A stretch of 64,000 bases of DNA, from the NCBI GenBank assembly GCA_938031175.1, contig CALHGZ010000002.1, forward strand, positions 62,001 through 126,000, in the 5' to 3' direction. The DNA is from Candidatus Kapaibacterium sp. Lineage in GTDB: Bacteria; Bacteroidota; Ignavibacteria; Kapaibacteriales; UBA2268. Every line of letters starts with the position of its first letter. Position 1 is the first letter of the stretch. Of this stretch, positions 9,980-22,200 are shown one piece after another. The position numbers and the translations under genes are program-made. The notes beneath the pieces were generated by a model, which was given only the letters and a program-made list of their open reading frames with translations, searched no databases and was not told the origin of the DNA.

Positions 9980-10870
9980 ATGAATAATGAGCAGTATAAT
10001 TACAAAATAAAACTTATTGAATGCCCCCGAGATGCAATGCAGGGGATAAAATCTTTCATCCCAACAAAAAAAAAGGTTAATTATCTTAATCTCCTACTTC
10101 AGGTTGGTTTCGATACACTCGATTTTGGAAGTTTCGTATCACCTAAATTCATACCTCAGCTTAGCGATACTCACAATGTAGTACAAAAACTCGATTTGAG
10201 TAATACAAATACAAAATTGTTAGCGATCGTAGCAAATCTTAAAGGAGCAGCCGATGCATGCCTTTACGATGAAATTACTTATCTCGGCTTCCCCTTTTCA
10301 ATTTCTGAAACTTTCCAGCTGAAAAACGTTAATGCTACAATCAAAGAATCATTAGGCAGAGTAGAAGACATTCAGATTATTCTAAATATATGCGAAAAAT
10401 TTAAAAAGCAAATGGTAGTTTATATTTCAATGGCATTTGGTAATCCTTATGGAGATAGCTGGAGTGAAGATTTAATCTATTATTGGGTCGAAAAGTTAAC
10501 TGAAATGGGTATTAAAATAATTTCACTATCCGATACAATCGGAATCTCAAATGTTCAGTTAATTTCCAAAATTTTCAATGAAATTAATAAAAAATATCCT
10601 AACACAGAGTTTGGTGCTCATTTTCATACAGATGCAACTACATGGGAAACAAAAATTGATGCTGCTTTTAAAGCTGGTTGTTATAGATTCGATGGAGCCT
10701 TGAGAGGATTTGGTGGTTGTCCATTAACAGGAAAAGAAATAATCGGTAATATGGCAACAGAAAATCTTATTGCTTATTTTACCGAGCAAAAAATTCAATT
10801 AAACATAAATATGGAAAAATTTTATCAAGCTATGACATTAGCAAATGAGATTTTTACTAATTTCAAATAA
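9980..10870 (+). CDS. Hydroxymethylglutaryl-CoA lyase-like (HMGL/pyruvate carboxyltransferase family)
   Basis: IKLIECPRDAMQGIKSFIPTKKKVNYLNLLLQVGFDTLDFGSFVSPKFIPQLSDT; GAHFHTDATTWETKIDAAFKAGCYRFDGALRGFGGCP. Confidence 0.8.
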   Translation: MNNEQYNYKIKLIECPRDAMQGIKSFIPTKKKVNYLNLLLQVGFDTLDFGSFVSPKFIPQLSDTHNVVQKLDLSNTNTKLLAIVANLKGAADACLYDEITYLGFPFSISETFQLKNVNATIKESLGRVEDIQIILNICEKFKKQMVVYISMAFGNPYGDSWSEDLIYYWVEKLTEMGIKIISLSDTIGISNVQLISKIFNEINKKYPNTEFGAHFHTDATTWETKIDAAFKAGCYRFDGALRGFGGCPLTGKEIIGNMATENLIAYFTEQKIQLNINMEKFYQAMTLANEIFTNFK

Positions 10871-10986
10871 AATACGACTATAATTGTCTTATAATAAAAT
10901 TAATTTTTTGAAAATTGGATAAAAGCAGATATTTTTGAATAGATACTTGCACATAAGTTTAATTTTTGATTAATGGGATAATATAA

Positions 10987-11343
10987 ATGATTGAGACCTA
11001 TTTACCTTTGATATTTATGCTGGTATTTGCATTTGCTGTAGCTTTTATATTTATGATTTTATCAGAATGGATTGGGGCTAAAAGAACAACACCTGAAAAA
11101 GTTACTACTTACGAAAGTGGTATGGTGCCACGTGGTACAGCAAGAGAGCGATTTTCAGTAAAGTTTTACCTTGTAGCTATGAGTTTTATTGTATTTGACA
11201 TCGAAGTAATATTTATGTATCCCTGGGCTGTTTCTTTCAATGAAACCGGCTTAGCAGGTCTTATAGGTATGATTATATTCGTTATTATTCTTCTTGCTGG
11301 CTTAATTTATGAAATTAGAAAAGGAGGACTAAAATGGGATTAG
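10987..11343 (+). CDS. nuoA: NADH-quinone oxidoreductase subunit A
   Basis: [40 protein letters not shown]. Confidence 0.95.
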   Translation: MIETYLPLIFMLVFAFAVAFIFMILSEWIGAKRTTPEKVTTYESGMVPRGTARERFSVKFYLVAMSFIVFDIEVIFMYPWAVSFNETGLAGLIGMIIFVIILLAGLIYEIRKGGLKWD

Positions 11344-11870
11344 ATAAAGTTATAGAAAAGCAGGGCTTCATAACCACAAGTATCGAAGCCATTTTAAAAT
11401 GGGCACAAAAAAATTCTGTCTGGCCTATGCCACTTGGTATTTCCTGCTGTGGAATAGAAATGATGGCATTTGCAAGCTCAAGATTTGATGTAGCTCGCTT
11501 TGGTTCTGAAGTATTTCGTATGACCCCCAGACAATCAGATTTGCTACTTGTAGCCGGTACTGTCACGTATAAAATGGCATGGGTTGTCAGAAAAATTTAT
11601 GATCAAATGCCCGATCCAAAATGGGTGGTCTCGATGGGTGTTTGTGCATCTACTGGCGGTATGTTTAGAAGTTACTCCGTTGTTCAGGGAATAGATAAAT
11701 TTCTTCCCGTGGATGCATATATTTCTGGTTGTCCGCCACGACCGGAAGCAGTAATTAAAGCTTTGATGACTATCCAAGAAAAAATTAAAAAACAGCATAA
11801 ACCTGATATTTTCAATTTTGGGAAAGATATCTCAAAAACTCCTAAACAGGAAAATATTGATATATTTTAA
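11334..11870 (+). CDS. nuoB: NADH-quinone oxidoreductase subunit B
   Basis: [63 protein letters not shown]; overlaps nuoA by 10 nt. Confidence 0.96.
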   Translation: MGLDKVIEKQGFITTSIEAILKWAQKNSVWPMPLGISCCGIEMMAFASSRFDVARFGSEVFRMTPRQSDLLLVAGTVTYKMAWVVRKIYDQMPDPKWVVSMGVCASTGGMFRSYSVVQGIDKFLPVDAYISGCPPRPEAVIKALMTIQEKIKKQHKPDIFNFGKDISKTPKQENIDIF

Positions 11871-12165
11871 TTAATTATCCGAACCATCTATTTTTCACAT
11901 TGCGTTAGAGGGGTTAGCTTTATTTGTATTCCCAATTGAATAAATCATTGGTATTCTTTGAATTAGAACTTATTATCAATGCTTGTTGATATTTTATTTT
12001 CCCGAGTTCTCCGTATTCTTCAGATTTAAGATTTGCTAATTAATATTTTTTTTAATTTTATCAAACTTATTTTGCTAAAATACACAAATTCGTATGCTAA
12101 TCATAGTATTGCAATAGTTTCATTTTCTTATAATCTTATTCTTTGTCAAAAAAATAAAATTTATC

Positions 12166-13575
12166 ATGAATACAGATGAATTTAGAAAATATGGTTATTA
12201 TTTGATTGACTGGATTAGCAACTATTTTGAAAACATAAGTAATATCCCTGTCAAATCAAAGGTTGAACCTGGTGAAATCTACCGATCCTTACCACAGCTA
12301 CCACCTGAAGAAAAAGAAGATTTCATAAAAATTTTAGATGATTTCAACAGAATCATCTTACCTGGTATAACACATTGGCAGCATCCTAATTTCTTTGCTT
12401 TTTTCCCTGCCAATAATAGCTTCCCTTCAATATTAGGTGAAATTTTGACATCTGCAATTGGAGCCCAGTGTATGATATGGGAAACTTCGCCATCTGCTAC
12501 AGAACTTGAGCAGTTAACTTTGGATTGGCTTAAGCGAAGTATTGGATTGCCAGAAGAATTCAGTGGAGTAATTCAGGATACTGCTTCTACAGCAACTTTA
12601 GTATCTATACTTACTGCACGTGAAAAGTATAGCAATTTTTCGATCAATAAAGAGGGCTTCCAAAATAATAAATTTAGGGTATATTGCTCACAAGAAGCAC
12701 ATTCTTCTATAGATAAAGCAGTGAAAATTTCTGGAATAGGAGAAAATAACTTAGTTAAAATTGAAGTTGACGATAAATTCTCGCTTATACCCGAAAAACT
12801 TGAAACCGCTATCCTACAAGACATGGAAAACGGTATGCAACCTCTTTGTGTTGTTTCAGCATTAGGAACGACGGGGTCACTTGCGATTGATCCTATTGAA
12901 AAAATTGCTGAGATCTGCCAAAAATATAGTTTATGGCATCACATTGATGCCGCTTATGCCGGATCTGCTCTTTTACTTGAGGAATTTAGAAACCCAATCA
13001 AGAATTTGGAATTATGCGACACGTTTGTTTTCAATCCTCATAAATGGCTATTCACAAATTTTGATTGCTCGGCTTATTATGTTAAAGATAAACATTCGCT
13101 TTTAAAAACATTCGAAATTACTCCATCCTATCTTCAATCTGACTATGACAGACGAGTTACAAATTACAGAGATTGGGGAATTCAGCTTGGGAGAAGATTC
13201 AGAGCTTTGAAATTATGGTTTGTCCTGCGTAATTATGGTTTGGATAATATTAAAACTATTTTGCGTAACCACATTGATTTGGCAAAATACTTTGCTGAGT
13301 GGATTGAAAATCAAAAAAATTTCGAATTATTAGCTCCTGTCAATTTAAATTTGGTTTGTTTTCGTTTCAAACCGGCTGAATACGAGGAAAGTGAAATTAA
13401 TGATCTAAATAAGAAAATTGAAAAAAATATAAACAACACAGGTAAAGCATATATTTCCCATACAATATTGAACGGAAAATATACATTAAGAGCAGTATTT
13501 GGACAAACAAATGTTGCAAAACGAAATATTGATATCTTAATTGAAGAAATTAACAAAGCAGCCCGGTCTCTTTAA
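12166..13575 (+). CDS. Pyridoxal-dependent (aromatic-L-amino-acid type) decarboxylase
   Basis: ITHWQHPNFFAFFPANNSFPSILGEIL; WHHIDAAYAGSALLLEE; PHKWLFTNFDCSAYYVKD (PLP lysine region). Confidence 0.88.
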   Translation: MNTDEFRKYGYYLIDWISNYFENISNIPVKSKVEPGEIYRSLPQLPPEEKEDFIKILDDFNRIILPGITHWQHPNFFAFFPANNSFPSILGEILTSAIGAQCMIWETSPSATELEQLTLDWLKRSIGLPEEFSGVIQDTASTATLVSILTAREKYSNFSINKEGFQNNKFRVYCSQEAHSSIDKAVKISGIGENNLVKIEVDDKFSLIPEKLETAILQDMENGMQPLCVVSALGTTGSLAIDPIEKIAEICQKYSLWHHIDAAYAGSALLLEEFRNPIKNLELCDTFVFNPHKWLFTNFDCSAYYVKDKHSLLKTFEITPSYLQSDYDRRVTNYRDWGIQLGRRFRALKLWFVLRNYGLDNIKTILRNHIDLAKYFAEWIENQKNFELLAPVNLNLVCFRFKPAEYEESEINDLNKKIEKNINNTGKAYISHTILNGKYTLRAVFGQTNVAKRNIDILIEEINKAARSL

Positions 13576-13582
13576 AAAAAGA

Positions 13583-13604
13583 AAAGGCGACTTACGTCGC
13601 CTTT
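13583..13604 (+). terminator. Hairpin downstream of decarboxylase
   Basis: aaaggcgac-ttac-gtcgccttt, 9-bp stem; no long T-tract follows. Confidence 0.5.
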
Positions 13605-13795
13605 ACCCGGTTTTGTTCAATTTTGGAGTTTTATTATGAAGAAGTTTTATTAGAACATTCCGGCTAATGTAATTTACGAATTTTAGATATAATTTTTCAA
13701 ATAATATCTTTTTTTTATATAAGTTTCTTAATATTGTTTATCGGAAATTTTACAAAAACTTTAGTATTATTTACAAATTATTATTCTCAATAATT

Positions 13796-15853
13796 ATGCC
13801 AAATAAATTAATTTTTGAAAAAAGTCCTTATCTTTTGCAGCATGCTCATAATCCAGTTGATTGGTATCCTTGGAGTGAGGAAGCATTCGAAACGGCAAAA
13901 AATTTAGATAAACCAGTTTTTCTTTCGATTGGTTATTCAACCTGTCATTGGTGCCATGTGATGGAAAAAGAATCATTCGAAGATAAAGAAATAGCAATGT
14001 TAATGAATGATGCATTTATAAATATCAAAGTGGATCGAGAAGAACGTCCGGATATAGATGCTATCTATATGGAGGTATGTCAAATGTTAACAGGCAGTGG
14101 TGGATGGCCTCTTACAATAATTATGACACCAGAGCAAAAACCCTTTTTTGCCGGTACTTATCTACCGAAATATTCACGTTTTGGAAGAATAGGTATGATT
14201 GAATTGATAACCAAAATCCAGGAACTTTGGCAAACTCGGCGTGAAGAAATTTTGAAATCAGCTGAGAGTATATACCAGCACCTTAAACAGTCTGAATCAA
14301 CTGAATTTACTGAGATAACAGTTGATGAATTATTTGAAAAAGCATACAAGCAACTCGAATCATCATTTGATTATAAATATGGTGGTTTTGGACATGCCCC
14401 AAAGTTCCCAACACCACACAATCTTGAATTTTTGTTAAGATATTGGAAGCTAAAAAGCTTACCAAATGCTTTGGATATGGTTGTTAAGACTTTGAAAGCA
14501 ATGAGAATGGGAGGTATATTCGACCATTTAGGATTCGGATTTCATCGCTATTCGACCGATAATAAATGGATTGTTCCCCATTTTGAGAAGATGCTTTACG
14601 ACCAAGCTCTTTTAATTAAAATTTACACAGAAGTATTTTTAGCAACTAAAGAGGAGTTATTTAAAAAAACGGCTATTCAAATCGCTGAATACATTATACA
14701 AAATCTAATGTCGGAAGCATTTGAATCAGCTGAGGATGCTGACAGCGAAGGTGTGGAGGGTAAATTCTATCTCTGGACAAAAGATGAAATCACGCAGTTA
14801 CTTAAAAAAGATGCAGAAGTATTTTGTCGTTACTTTACTGTTTTAGATAAAGGCAATTTTACACCTGAACTTGGTGATGGAACGGTTTCTAACATTCTAT
14901 ATATGCAATTTACCCATTCGGAACAAGCTAAATCCATTGGTATTAGCGAAGAAGAGCTCGAAAATACAATAGAAAAATGCCGTAAAATACTTCTTAATTA
15001 CAGAAATAAAAGAGTTAAACCTCACAAAGATGATAAAATATTAACCGATTGGAACGGATTGGCAATTGCATCTATCTCTTTGGCTGGTGCAGTGTTTGAT
15101 AGGCTCGATTTTATCACATCAGCAAAAAAATCTGCCGATTTTATTTTATCAAAAATGCGAAAGTATGATGGTAGGTTACTTCATCGCTATAGGGATTCAG
15201 AAGCAGGAATCGATGGAATGCTCGATGATTATGCCTTTTTCATCAACGGATTGTTAGCTCTTTATGAAGTTACTTTTGAAATTAACTACTTAAAATATGC
15301 TATTGAATTAACAGAAATAATGATTGAGGATTTTTGGGATAAGGAAAATGGTGGTTTTTATTTCACTTCAAATAATGCAGAGAAATTAATTACAAGAAAA
15401 AAAGAGTTATATGATGGTGCTATTCCATCTAGCAATTCCTATGCACTTTTAAATTTGATAAAACTGTGGAAAATAACTTCAGATACTAAATATCAGGAAT
15501 TGATCAATAAACAGTTTGCTGCTTTTAAAGATAAGATTGCTGAATATCCCTCAGCATATACAAAGTTTATAACATCAATGCTATATAGTAATTTTCATAC
15601 TTATGAAATAGTAATTGCAAGCGAAAATATCAGTGATGCAAAAGATATTATCAAGTACCTAAATACTAAATTTTTACCCGATAGAACTATTCTTATGAAA
15701 GAAAAAAATAGCATTTTTGAGTTATTAAAAATATCTCCCTATACACGTGAGATGGGCATCATAGATGGAAAAGCAACTATATATATTTGCAAAAATTTTA
15801 GCTGCTCCCTTCCTGTTACATCTTTAGAACAACTTGAAAAACTGTTAGAGTAA
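13796..15853 (+). CDS. Thioredoxin-domain-containing protein (DUF255 / YyaL / SSP411-like)
   Basis: [27 protein letters not shown]...[16 protein letters not shown]; six-hairpin glycosidase-like C-terminal region. Confidence 0.92.
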   Translation: MPNKLIFEKSPYLLQHAHNPVDWYPWSEEAFETAKNLDKPVFLSIGYSTCHWCHVMEKESFEDKEIAMLMNDAFINIKVDREERPDIDAIYMEVCQMLTGSGGWPLTIIMTPEQKPFFAGTYLPKYSRFGRIGMIELITKIQELWQTRREEILKSAESIYQHLKQSESTEFTEITVDELFEKAYKQLESSFDYKYGGFGHAPKFPTPHNLEFLLRYWKLKSLPNALDMVVKTLKAMRMGGIFDHLGFGFHRYSTDNKWIVPHFEKMLYDQALLIKIYTEVFLATKEELFKKTAIQIAEYIIQNLMSEAFESAEDADSEGVEGKFYLWTKDEITQLLKKDAEVFCRYFTVLDKGNFTPELGDGTVSNILYMQFTHSEQAKSIGISEEELENTIEKCRKILLNYRNKRVKPHKDDKILTDWNGLAIASISLAGAVFDRLDFITSAKKSADFILSKMRKYDGRLLHRYRDSEAGIDGMLDDYAFFINGLLALYEVTFEINYLKYAIELTEIMIEDFWDKENGGFYFTSNNAEKLITRKKELYDGAIPSSNSYALLNLIKLWKITSDTKYQELINKQFAAFKDKIAEYPSAYTKFITSMLYSNFHTYEIVIASENISDAKDIIKYLNTKFLPDRTILMKEKNSIFELLKISPYTREMGIIDGKATIYICKNFSCSLPVTSLEQLEKLLE

Positions 15854-15854
15854 G

Positions 15855-16349
15855 ATGGATACAATTCTAATAATTATTTCGATTATTTTACTTATCGGTG
15901 GTTTGATTGGTTGTTTTTTACCAATAATACCAGGACCACCACTTTCGTTTTTAGCTTTAATATTACTTGAATTAACAAGCTATTCCCCTTTTTCCATTGA
16001 AACGTTAATTATTTTCGCAATATTAACTATTGCAGTAACTATTGTTGATTACATTATTCCTATTATCGGGACAAAATTTACCGGTGGTACAAAAAATGGT
16101 AACATAGGCGCTATTATTGGTCTCGTAATCGGCTTTTTTGTTTTCCCTATAATTGGCATCATTATAGGACCATTTATAGGTGCAATCATTGGAGAAGTTT
16201 TCGGCGGGAAAAAATTCGAAGAAGCCGTAAAAATTGCCATGGGATCGCTTATGGGATTACTTGCTGGTACATTTATGAAGTTAGCTTTAGCTATTGCGAT
16301 GACTATTAGTTTTATTCTAAAAATTATAAAAATTTTCGATATTATATGA
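15855..16349 (+). CDS. DUF456 family membrane protein
   Basis: LIGGLIGCFLPIIPGPPLSFLALILL; Gly-rich TM segments GAIIGLVIGFFVFPIIGIIIGPFIGAIIGE. Confidence 0.85.
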   Translation: MDTILIIISIILLIGGLIGCFLPIIPGPPLSFLALILLELTSYSPFSIETLIIFAILTIAVTIVDYIIPIIGTKFTGGTKNGNIGAIIGLVIGFFVFPIIGIIIGPFIGAIIGEVFGGKKFEEAVKIAMGSLMGLLAGTFMKLALAIAMTISFILKIIKIFDII

Positions 16350-17023
16350 GAAATTTAATTCGTCAATGGCTGGCTTTAGATGCTGACATTAATGAACTCA
16401 TCGCTCAGAAAGAAAAGCTCAATAAAGATTTTTACTTGCAACAGACACTCAAAGTAGCTGAAGATCTGATTGGAAAAGTATTTGTCAAAATTGAAGGGAA
16501 AGAAATACTGGCTGGAATCATAGCAGAAACAGAAGCCTACTTAGGGGATAACGATAGAGCCAGTCATTCATACAGAGGAGTGAGTAAAAGAAATGAAGCT
16601 ATGTTTGAAGAAGGGGGAATTTTATATATATACAAAATCTTCGGGATACATTATTGTGCTAATATTGTAACCGAACAAAAAGACGTCGGATCTGCTGTCT
16701 TACTACGTTCATTAATACCAATTTCAGGTATTGAAAAAATGCAAAATAGACGAAAAACAAGCGATTTGTACAAACTATGTCGTGGACCGGGTAATTCGGC
16801 TAAATCTCTCTCTCTTGATTATCTCTTCAACAAACATTCCCTCTTGGATGACAAATTGTTTATATTAAACACTAGTTTAAGTGAAAAATATATAATAGCT
16901 AAGGGTAGCAGAATCGGAATTTCTAAAGATGAGCATCTACCTTACCGATTTTTTATATATAATTGTCCATTTGTTTCAGGAAAAAAAATATTTCAAAATG
17001 CTCAAAAAATATTAAATTCTTAA
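16346..17023 (+). CDS. DNA-3-methyladenine glycosylase (AAG/MPG family)
   Basis: IIAETEAYLGDNDRASHSYRGVSKRNEAMFEEGGILYIYKIFGIHYCANIVTE; CRGPGNSAKSL; start overlaps previous stop by 4 nt. Confidence 0.93.
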   Translation: MRNLIRQWLALDADINELIAQKEKLNKDFYLQQTLKVAEDLIGKVFVKIEGKEILAGIIAETEAYLGDNDRASHSYRGVSKRNEAMFEEGGILYIYKIFGIHYCANIVTEQKDVGSAVLLRSLIPISGIEKMQNRRKTSDLYKLCRGPGNSAKSLSLDYLFNKHSLLDDKLFILNTSLSEKYIIAKGSRIGISKDEHLPYRFFIYNCPFVSGKKIFQNAQKILNS

Positions 17024-17140
17024 AAATTTACCGACAATTTTCAAAATTTTACGAAGAATTTTGAGAAAGGAATTTTAGTTCAATTTAGCTTTTAAAACGG
17101 TAAATTGTAAATAAAAAGCTGATAAATACGGAGAGAGTAA

Positions 17141-19162
17141 ATGAAAAAGTTTTCTTTTATGTTGTTATTTATTATTATCATTCCACTTAAATCGCAAGAA
17201 TATGCCGACCAACCTTGGGATAGTAGAACTTCTTATGGAATATTTATAAATAGTGGTCTCAATTTACATATCGTGGATTTCAGAGCTCTGGAAAATGTGC
17301 CAAGCTGTTGTCCAGGTTATCGTAGTGGTAGCGGTTTGAATTTTACTTTTGGAATACAATCGATTTTTCCTATTGATAATAAATTAGAGTTTGCCACTCG
17401 TTTAGGATTCCAGCAATTAAACAGTACTTTGAGTAAAGTTGAAGAGATCAGAGTCGCCGGTCCTCAAGGCGAAGGTGTTGATGGAGAATTTAAACATTCC
17501 ATTACTTCAGATTTTAATTTAATCGGATTAGAACCTTTGTTGTCATATCGATTTACAGACCAGTTCCGGCTCATGGCAGGAATAAGGCTCGGACTACTTA
17601 TTGATAAAAAGTTCGAGCAAAAAGAAGAAATTATTTCCCCTTTGTTTGGTACATTTGAGAACGGGCAACGAACAAGAAATGAAACAAATGGTGATATCCC
17701 AAGTGCATCTTCTTTTGAAATAGCATTTACCGGAGGTATTAGTTATGATATACCATTAAATCATTCACATACACTTTTTATTGCACCAGAATTATTTGCT
17801 AATATCGGTATAACTTCACTATCACAAACACAAAGCTGGTATAATACAACTTTGCGTGGTGGTTTTTCATTAAAATATGCACCGAGAAAATTAATACCAC
17901 CACCTCCGCCAATTATACCACCGCCACCACCACCATTACCACCACCACCACCTCCTCCTGCTGTACCTATACTCGATGCAAATATAATTGCACTGGGAGT
18001 TGATGATAATGGTAATGAAACTGATGTTCCGACTCTAAAAGTAGAAGAGTTTTTATCAAATAGAATGCATCCATTGCTAAATTATATCTTCTTTGATGAA
18101 AATTCATCTGATATACCAGCCCGATACTACAAATTAAACGAAGATGAACGCAATAATTTTAGCGTCAGGCAATTGTATAATCTTAAAACCCTTGATGTTT
18201 ACTATCATATTTTAAATATTATTGGCAAAAGAATGGAAACTTATCCACAATCCAAAATTACACTCATTGGATGTAATTCAAATGAAGGTAAAGAAGCCAA
18301 TAATCTTGAACTTTCTCAAAGACGTGCTGAATCAGTTAAAAACTACCTTGTAAAAATTTGGGGAATACAGCCAGAAAGAATTGAAATTAAAGCAAGAAAT
18401 TTGCCCGAAACACCTTCAAATCCCAATATAAAAGATGGAATTGAAGAAAATCGCCGTGTTGAGGTTATTGCGAACATCCCACAAGTTTTCGAACCAATAG
18501 TCATCAGCGACACAATAAGAGAATCGAATCCACCCAATATAAGATTCAAAATTAGAATTAACACTGACATAGGTATAGAAAGCTGGGACTTACTGACATT
18601 GCAAAGCAATAAAGAATTGAGGAGGTTTTCTGGGACTGGTATGCCACCTCCAACCATAGACTGGGATGTTAAACTGGAAGAAGAGCAAAAATATATTCCT
18701 CGCTTTACTGAACCACTTAATTATAAATTACAGATTGTCGATAAAGATAATAAAATGTGGCAGTCACCAGTGAAAGAACTACCCGTTGAACAATTGACCA
18801 TCGAAAAGAAAATGATGGAATTAATCGAGGACAAGGAAATAGACAAATTCAGCTTAATTTTATTTGGTTTTGGTCAGCACGAACTAAGTGCGGATAATTT
18901 ATTGATTGCTCAATTTGCTAAGAATAGAATAACTAAATATTCAACTGTTAAAATTAGAGGATATACAGATAGGGTAGGTGATGAAGATTATAACTTAAGA
19001 CTATCACAAAGAAGAGCGGAAGCAACAGCTAAAGCTCTCGGGGTTGATACCAAATATGCAATAGGTCTTGGAGAGAAAGTTTTACTCTATGATAATGATA
19101 TACCCGAAGGTAGATTCTATTGCAGAACTGTTCAAATTGATATTATTACACCTATACAGTAA
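17141..19162 (+). CDS. Outer-membrane beta-barrel-like/OmpA-family protein with two OmpA-like domains
   Basis: Signal peptide; barrel-like N-term; poly-Pro linker; LSQRRAESVKNYLV...ENRRVEVI and a second RGYTDRVGDEDYNLRLSQRRAEATAKAL. Confidence 0.82.
   Translation: MKKFSFMLLFIIIIPLKSQEYADQPWDSRTSYGIFINSGLNLHIVDFRALENVPSCCPGYRSGSGLNFTFGIQSIFPIDNKLEFATRLGFQQLNSTLSKVEEIRVAGPQGEGVDGEFKHSITSDFNLIGLEPLLSYRFTDQFRLMAGIRLGLLIDKKFEQKEEIISPLFGTFENGQRTRNETNGDIPSASSFEIAFTGGISYDIPLNHSHTLFIAPELFANIGITSLSQTQSWYNTTLRGGFSLKYAPRKLIPPPPPIIPPPPPPLPPPPPPPAVPILDANIIALGVDDNGNETDVPTLKVEEFLSNRMHPLLNYIFFDENSSDIPARYYKLNEDERNNFSVRQLYNLKTLDVYYHILNIIGKRMETYPQSKITLIGCNSNEGKEANNLELSQRRAESVKNYLVKIWGIQPERIEIKARNLPETPSNPNIKDGIEENRRVEVIANIPQVFEPIVISDTIRESNPPNIRFKIRINTDIGIESWDLLTLQSNKELRRFSGTGMPPPTIDWDVKLEEEQKYIPRFTEPLNYKLQIVDKDNKMWQSPVKELPVEQLTIEKKMMELIEDKEIDKFSLILFGFGQHELSADNLLIAQFAKNRITKYSTVKIRGYTDRVGDEDYNLRLSQRRAEATAKALGVDTKYAIGLGEKVLLYDNDIPEGRFYCRTVQIDIITPIQ
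17895..17963 (+). repeat. CCA/CCT/CCG-rich microsatellite-like tract encoding poly-proline linker
   Basis: taccaccacctccgccaattataccaccgccaccaccaccattaccaccaccaccacctcctcctgct encodes IPPPPPIIPPPPPPLPPPPPPPA. Confidence 0.85.
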
Positions 19163-19216
19163 TATTTCTCAATTTTAAATGTTATAAATATAAATATTAA
19201 TATACAAGGTAAAAAA

Positions 19217-22200
19217 ATGAAAACTATTTTTTGTTTTCTTATTATACTAATTTTCTCAGGTAATCTAATTAGTGCTCAATCAGTAACAATTCTCGATGTT
19301 ATTAATACTCAAAATTATCCGACTATAACCGCTGAATTCAAGGTATTGGACGCAAACAATAAGGATCCAAGGATAACGGATATCTCTCAATATCAAATAA
19401 AAGATCCTGAAGATCTAAGAACAATATTAAGTATTGAATGTCCTGAGAACATATCAGCATTCTCATTAATTTTAGTTATTGACCGATCGCAGTCAATGGT
19501 CAACTATGGACTTGTAACACCTACTAAAAATGCAGCCAAATCACTTATTGACAAACTTCCTGAGGGCCGTTCCGAATGTGCAATTATGGTATTTAGTTAT
19601 GGCAATCCATCAACTGAATTAATGCATCCATTTTCAAGCGATAAGAAAAGTCTAAAAGACTCAGTAGACAAAATCCGTTTTGTAGGTGGTACGGACTACA
19701 ATGCAGCACTTCTTGTTGATAGATGGGGCAATCCTGGTGCCTTATCATTAGCAAAAAAAGCAAAATATAAACCAATAATCATATTTTTAACTGACGGTGG
19801 CCACGATCCCCAAACCAGCGGACCATTCCGTAAAAATAATGTTATTGACTCAGCATTAAAACCTGAATTTAATGTAACTTTTTATTCAATTGCATTAGGT
19901 GATGAACCTGACCCCATGTCGCTCAATGACCTTGAAAGCATTGCAAATGCAACCGGTGGAGAATCATTCCGTAATATAACTGCTTCTGATATTGAAAGAA
20001 TATATCTTGAGATTCTACGTCGTGCTGACGCTATGAATTATCCACCACCCTGTAAAATTAAATGGTTAGCCGAATGCGAAAGTGGTGAAGTTGAACTAAC
20101 CTGGCTCAGCCAACCCAACGTAACATCTAATAAATTTAAATATAAAATTCCGGATACAGTAAAACCTGCATGGGAGGTCACTAATCATCCGAGAAATATA
20201 TTTTTCTTAAATGTTGACCCAACTCAGCCTCCAGGATACAAAGATACAACAATAACAATAACTGCAAGAAATAATCAGGCATTGTTAAAATCAATGTCGA
20301 GTGATCAGAGATGGAAAATTGTAAACCCCACGCTGCCGATGACTAAATCCGTCAATAAAAATGAATCAGTTAATATAACTATCAGATATACTCCAACCGA
20401 TTCAAACTGTCGTCAAACGACAGCGATACTAGAAGGGACTTCCTGTTCTGGAAACGAGTTAAACCTATCAGCCGGTTATATCTTTTTAAAAAATATTTCA
20501 ATGGGAAGCGAAGAAAAAGGTAAAGCCAAAAGAGAAACAAAAACTGCTGTATTTTGTAATTGGTCTTGCGAACCAATTCAAATAAGATCAAAAACTATTA
20601 CAGGATCAAATGCATCAGATTTTAAAATCATTTCAGGTGCCGAGGTAGGTAAAATAATTAATCCAGGTGAATGCATCAATATTGAATTTGAATTTACTCC
20701 ATCTGATGTTGGTACCCGTACAGCGCAAGTTATAATCAATGCATCTGGTAATCATTTCTCAGCTGGTGCAGATTTTCAGGCATCTATAACTGGTAGTGGA
20801 TTTGGCAATCCACGAATTCAGGCACCTAATACAGTAATTTTCGAGACTGCTGATTGCGAACAGCCATTTACAGAAAAAGATATAAAAATCGAAAACATCG
20901 GAGGTGCTACACTCAATATAGCAAGTTTAAGTTTAAATCCTGATGACGGTACCTTTTCATTTGTCAATGGCAATCCCGCTCCGCTATCTATTAATCCTGC
21001 TGAGGAATATTTATTGAAAATTAGATTCAATCCAAAACTTACAGGTATCCATACATCAACCCTTACAATTAACAGTAATGCAGAAAATCAATCCATCTAT
21101 AACATTAGTTTGAGTGGGAAATTAGATACAATTGACATAAAAACTAATGTAACTTCGATTGACTTCGGAACCTTGTGTAAAAATGAAATGGCAAAACAAA
21201 AGGTAGTTATTACCAATGCTGGCACTGTAAATGCAATCGTAAATGCAAGTGTCGTACCGGCGAATTCGCCTTTCTCAATAAATACAAATGATTTTGCAAT
21301 TAACAGTAATGAAAATTTTGAACTCGAAGTTAACTTTGAAAATGCTGAGGAGGGAGAATTCTCGGCAATGCTAAAAATAATAGATCAAAAATGTAAGTAT
21401 GAGAAAACCATTATTCTTACTGGCAAAGTAGAAGAACCCAAAATCCAGCAAATGACATTAACATTAACCTCCACAATAGGAATAGCTACACAAGGAACCT
21501 TAAAAGTTAGTAATAATTCAAATCGCGAAATAACAATAATTGATTTAATTCCTCTCAATGAACAATTTCGGGTAATTGGTAATTACAGCGGTACCAAAAT
21601 ACCACCAAATGGCTCAATTGATGTAACAATTGAATATTTACCAAATCAAAGCGACGTTATCCAAACATATCTCAAAGTTATTGCATCGCCTTGCAAGCTA
21701 ACAGATGATAGCTCACTTCAATTAATTGGCAATCCTGGGAAAGCAATCTCGAAACTTAGAATTGGTCGCAACTATCAAGCTATTGTTGGTGATAATATTA
21801 AAATTCCTATCGAACTAACCGATAAAATTCAATTTGCTGAATCTCAGACAAGTTTAATAACAACCGAAATTTTTTATAATCCTGAAATACTTGAAGCAAT
21901 TCAACCATTCCCTGCTAATAATATACCCAATAATGCACTTGGTAAATGGACATTGTTTAATTTACCAACAACACAAACGAATAACCCTGAGATAATAGCT
22001 GAGCTAAATTTCAAAGTTAAGCTTCCCGTTGATTCACTCTGTAGCGAAATAGTATTCAATCCAGAAAATACTTTCAATGATCGTCAAAATCTTAATTTCT
22101 TATTTGAAAATGGCAGATTTTGTGTTAATGAATCCAGTGTAGATCTCTCAATAGATGATGATTTAAAAGCTAAACCTGGTGAAGTATTCGAGTTAAAATT

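Noticed and set aside
17895-17963. CCA-rich tract as an intergenic tandem repeat or CRISPR-like feature
   Set aside because: It lies in frame inside the OmpA-family gene and simply encodes a proline-rich linker.
18343-18657. 104-aa minus ORF opposite the OmpA-family gene
   Set aside because: Antisense shadow; no domain, conflicts with clear OmpA motifs.
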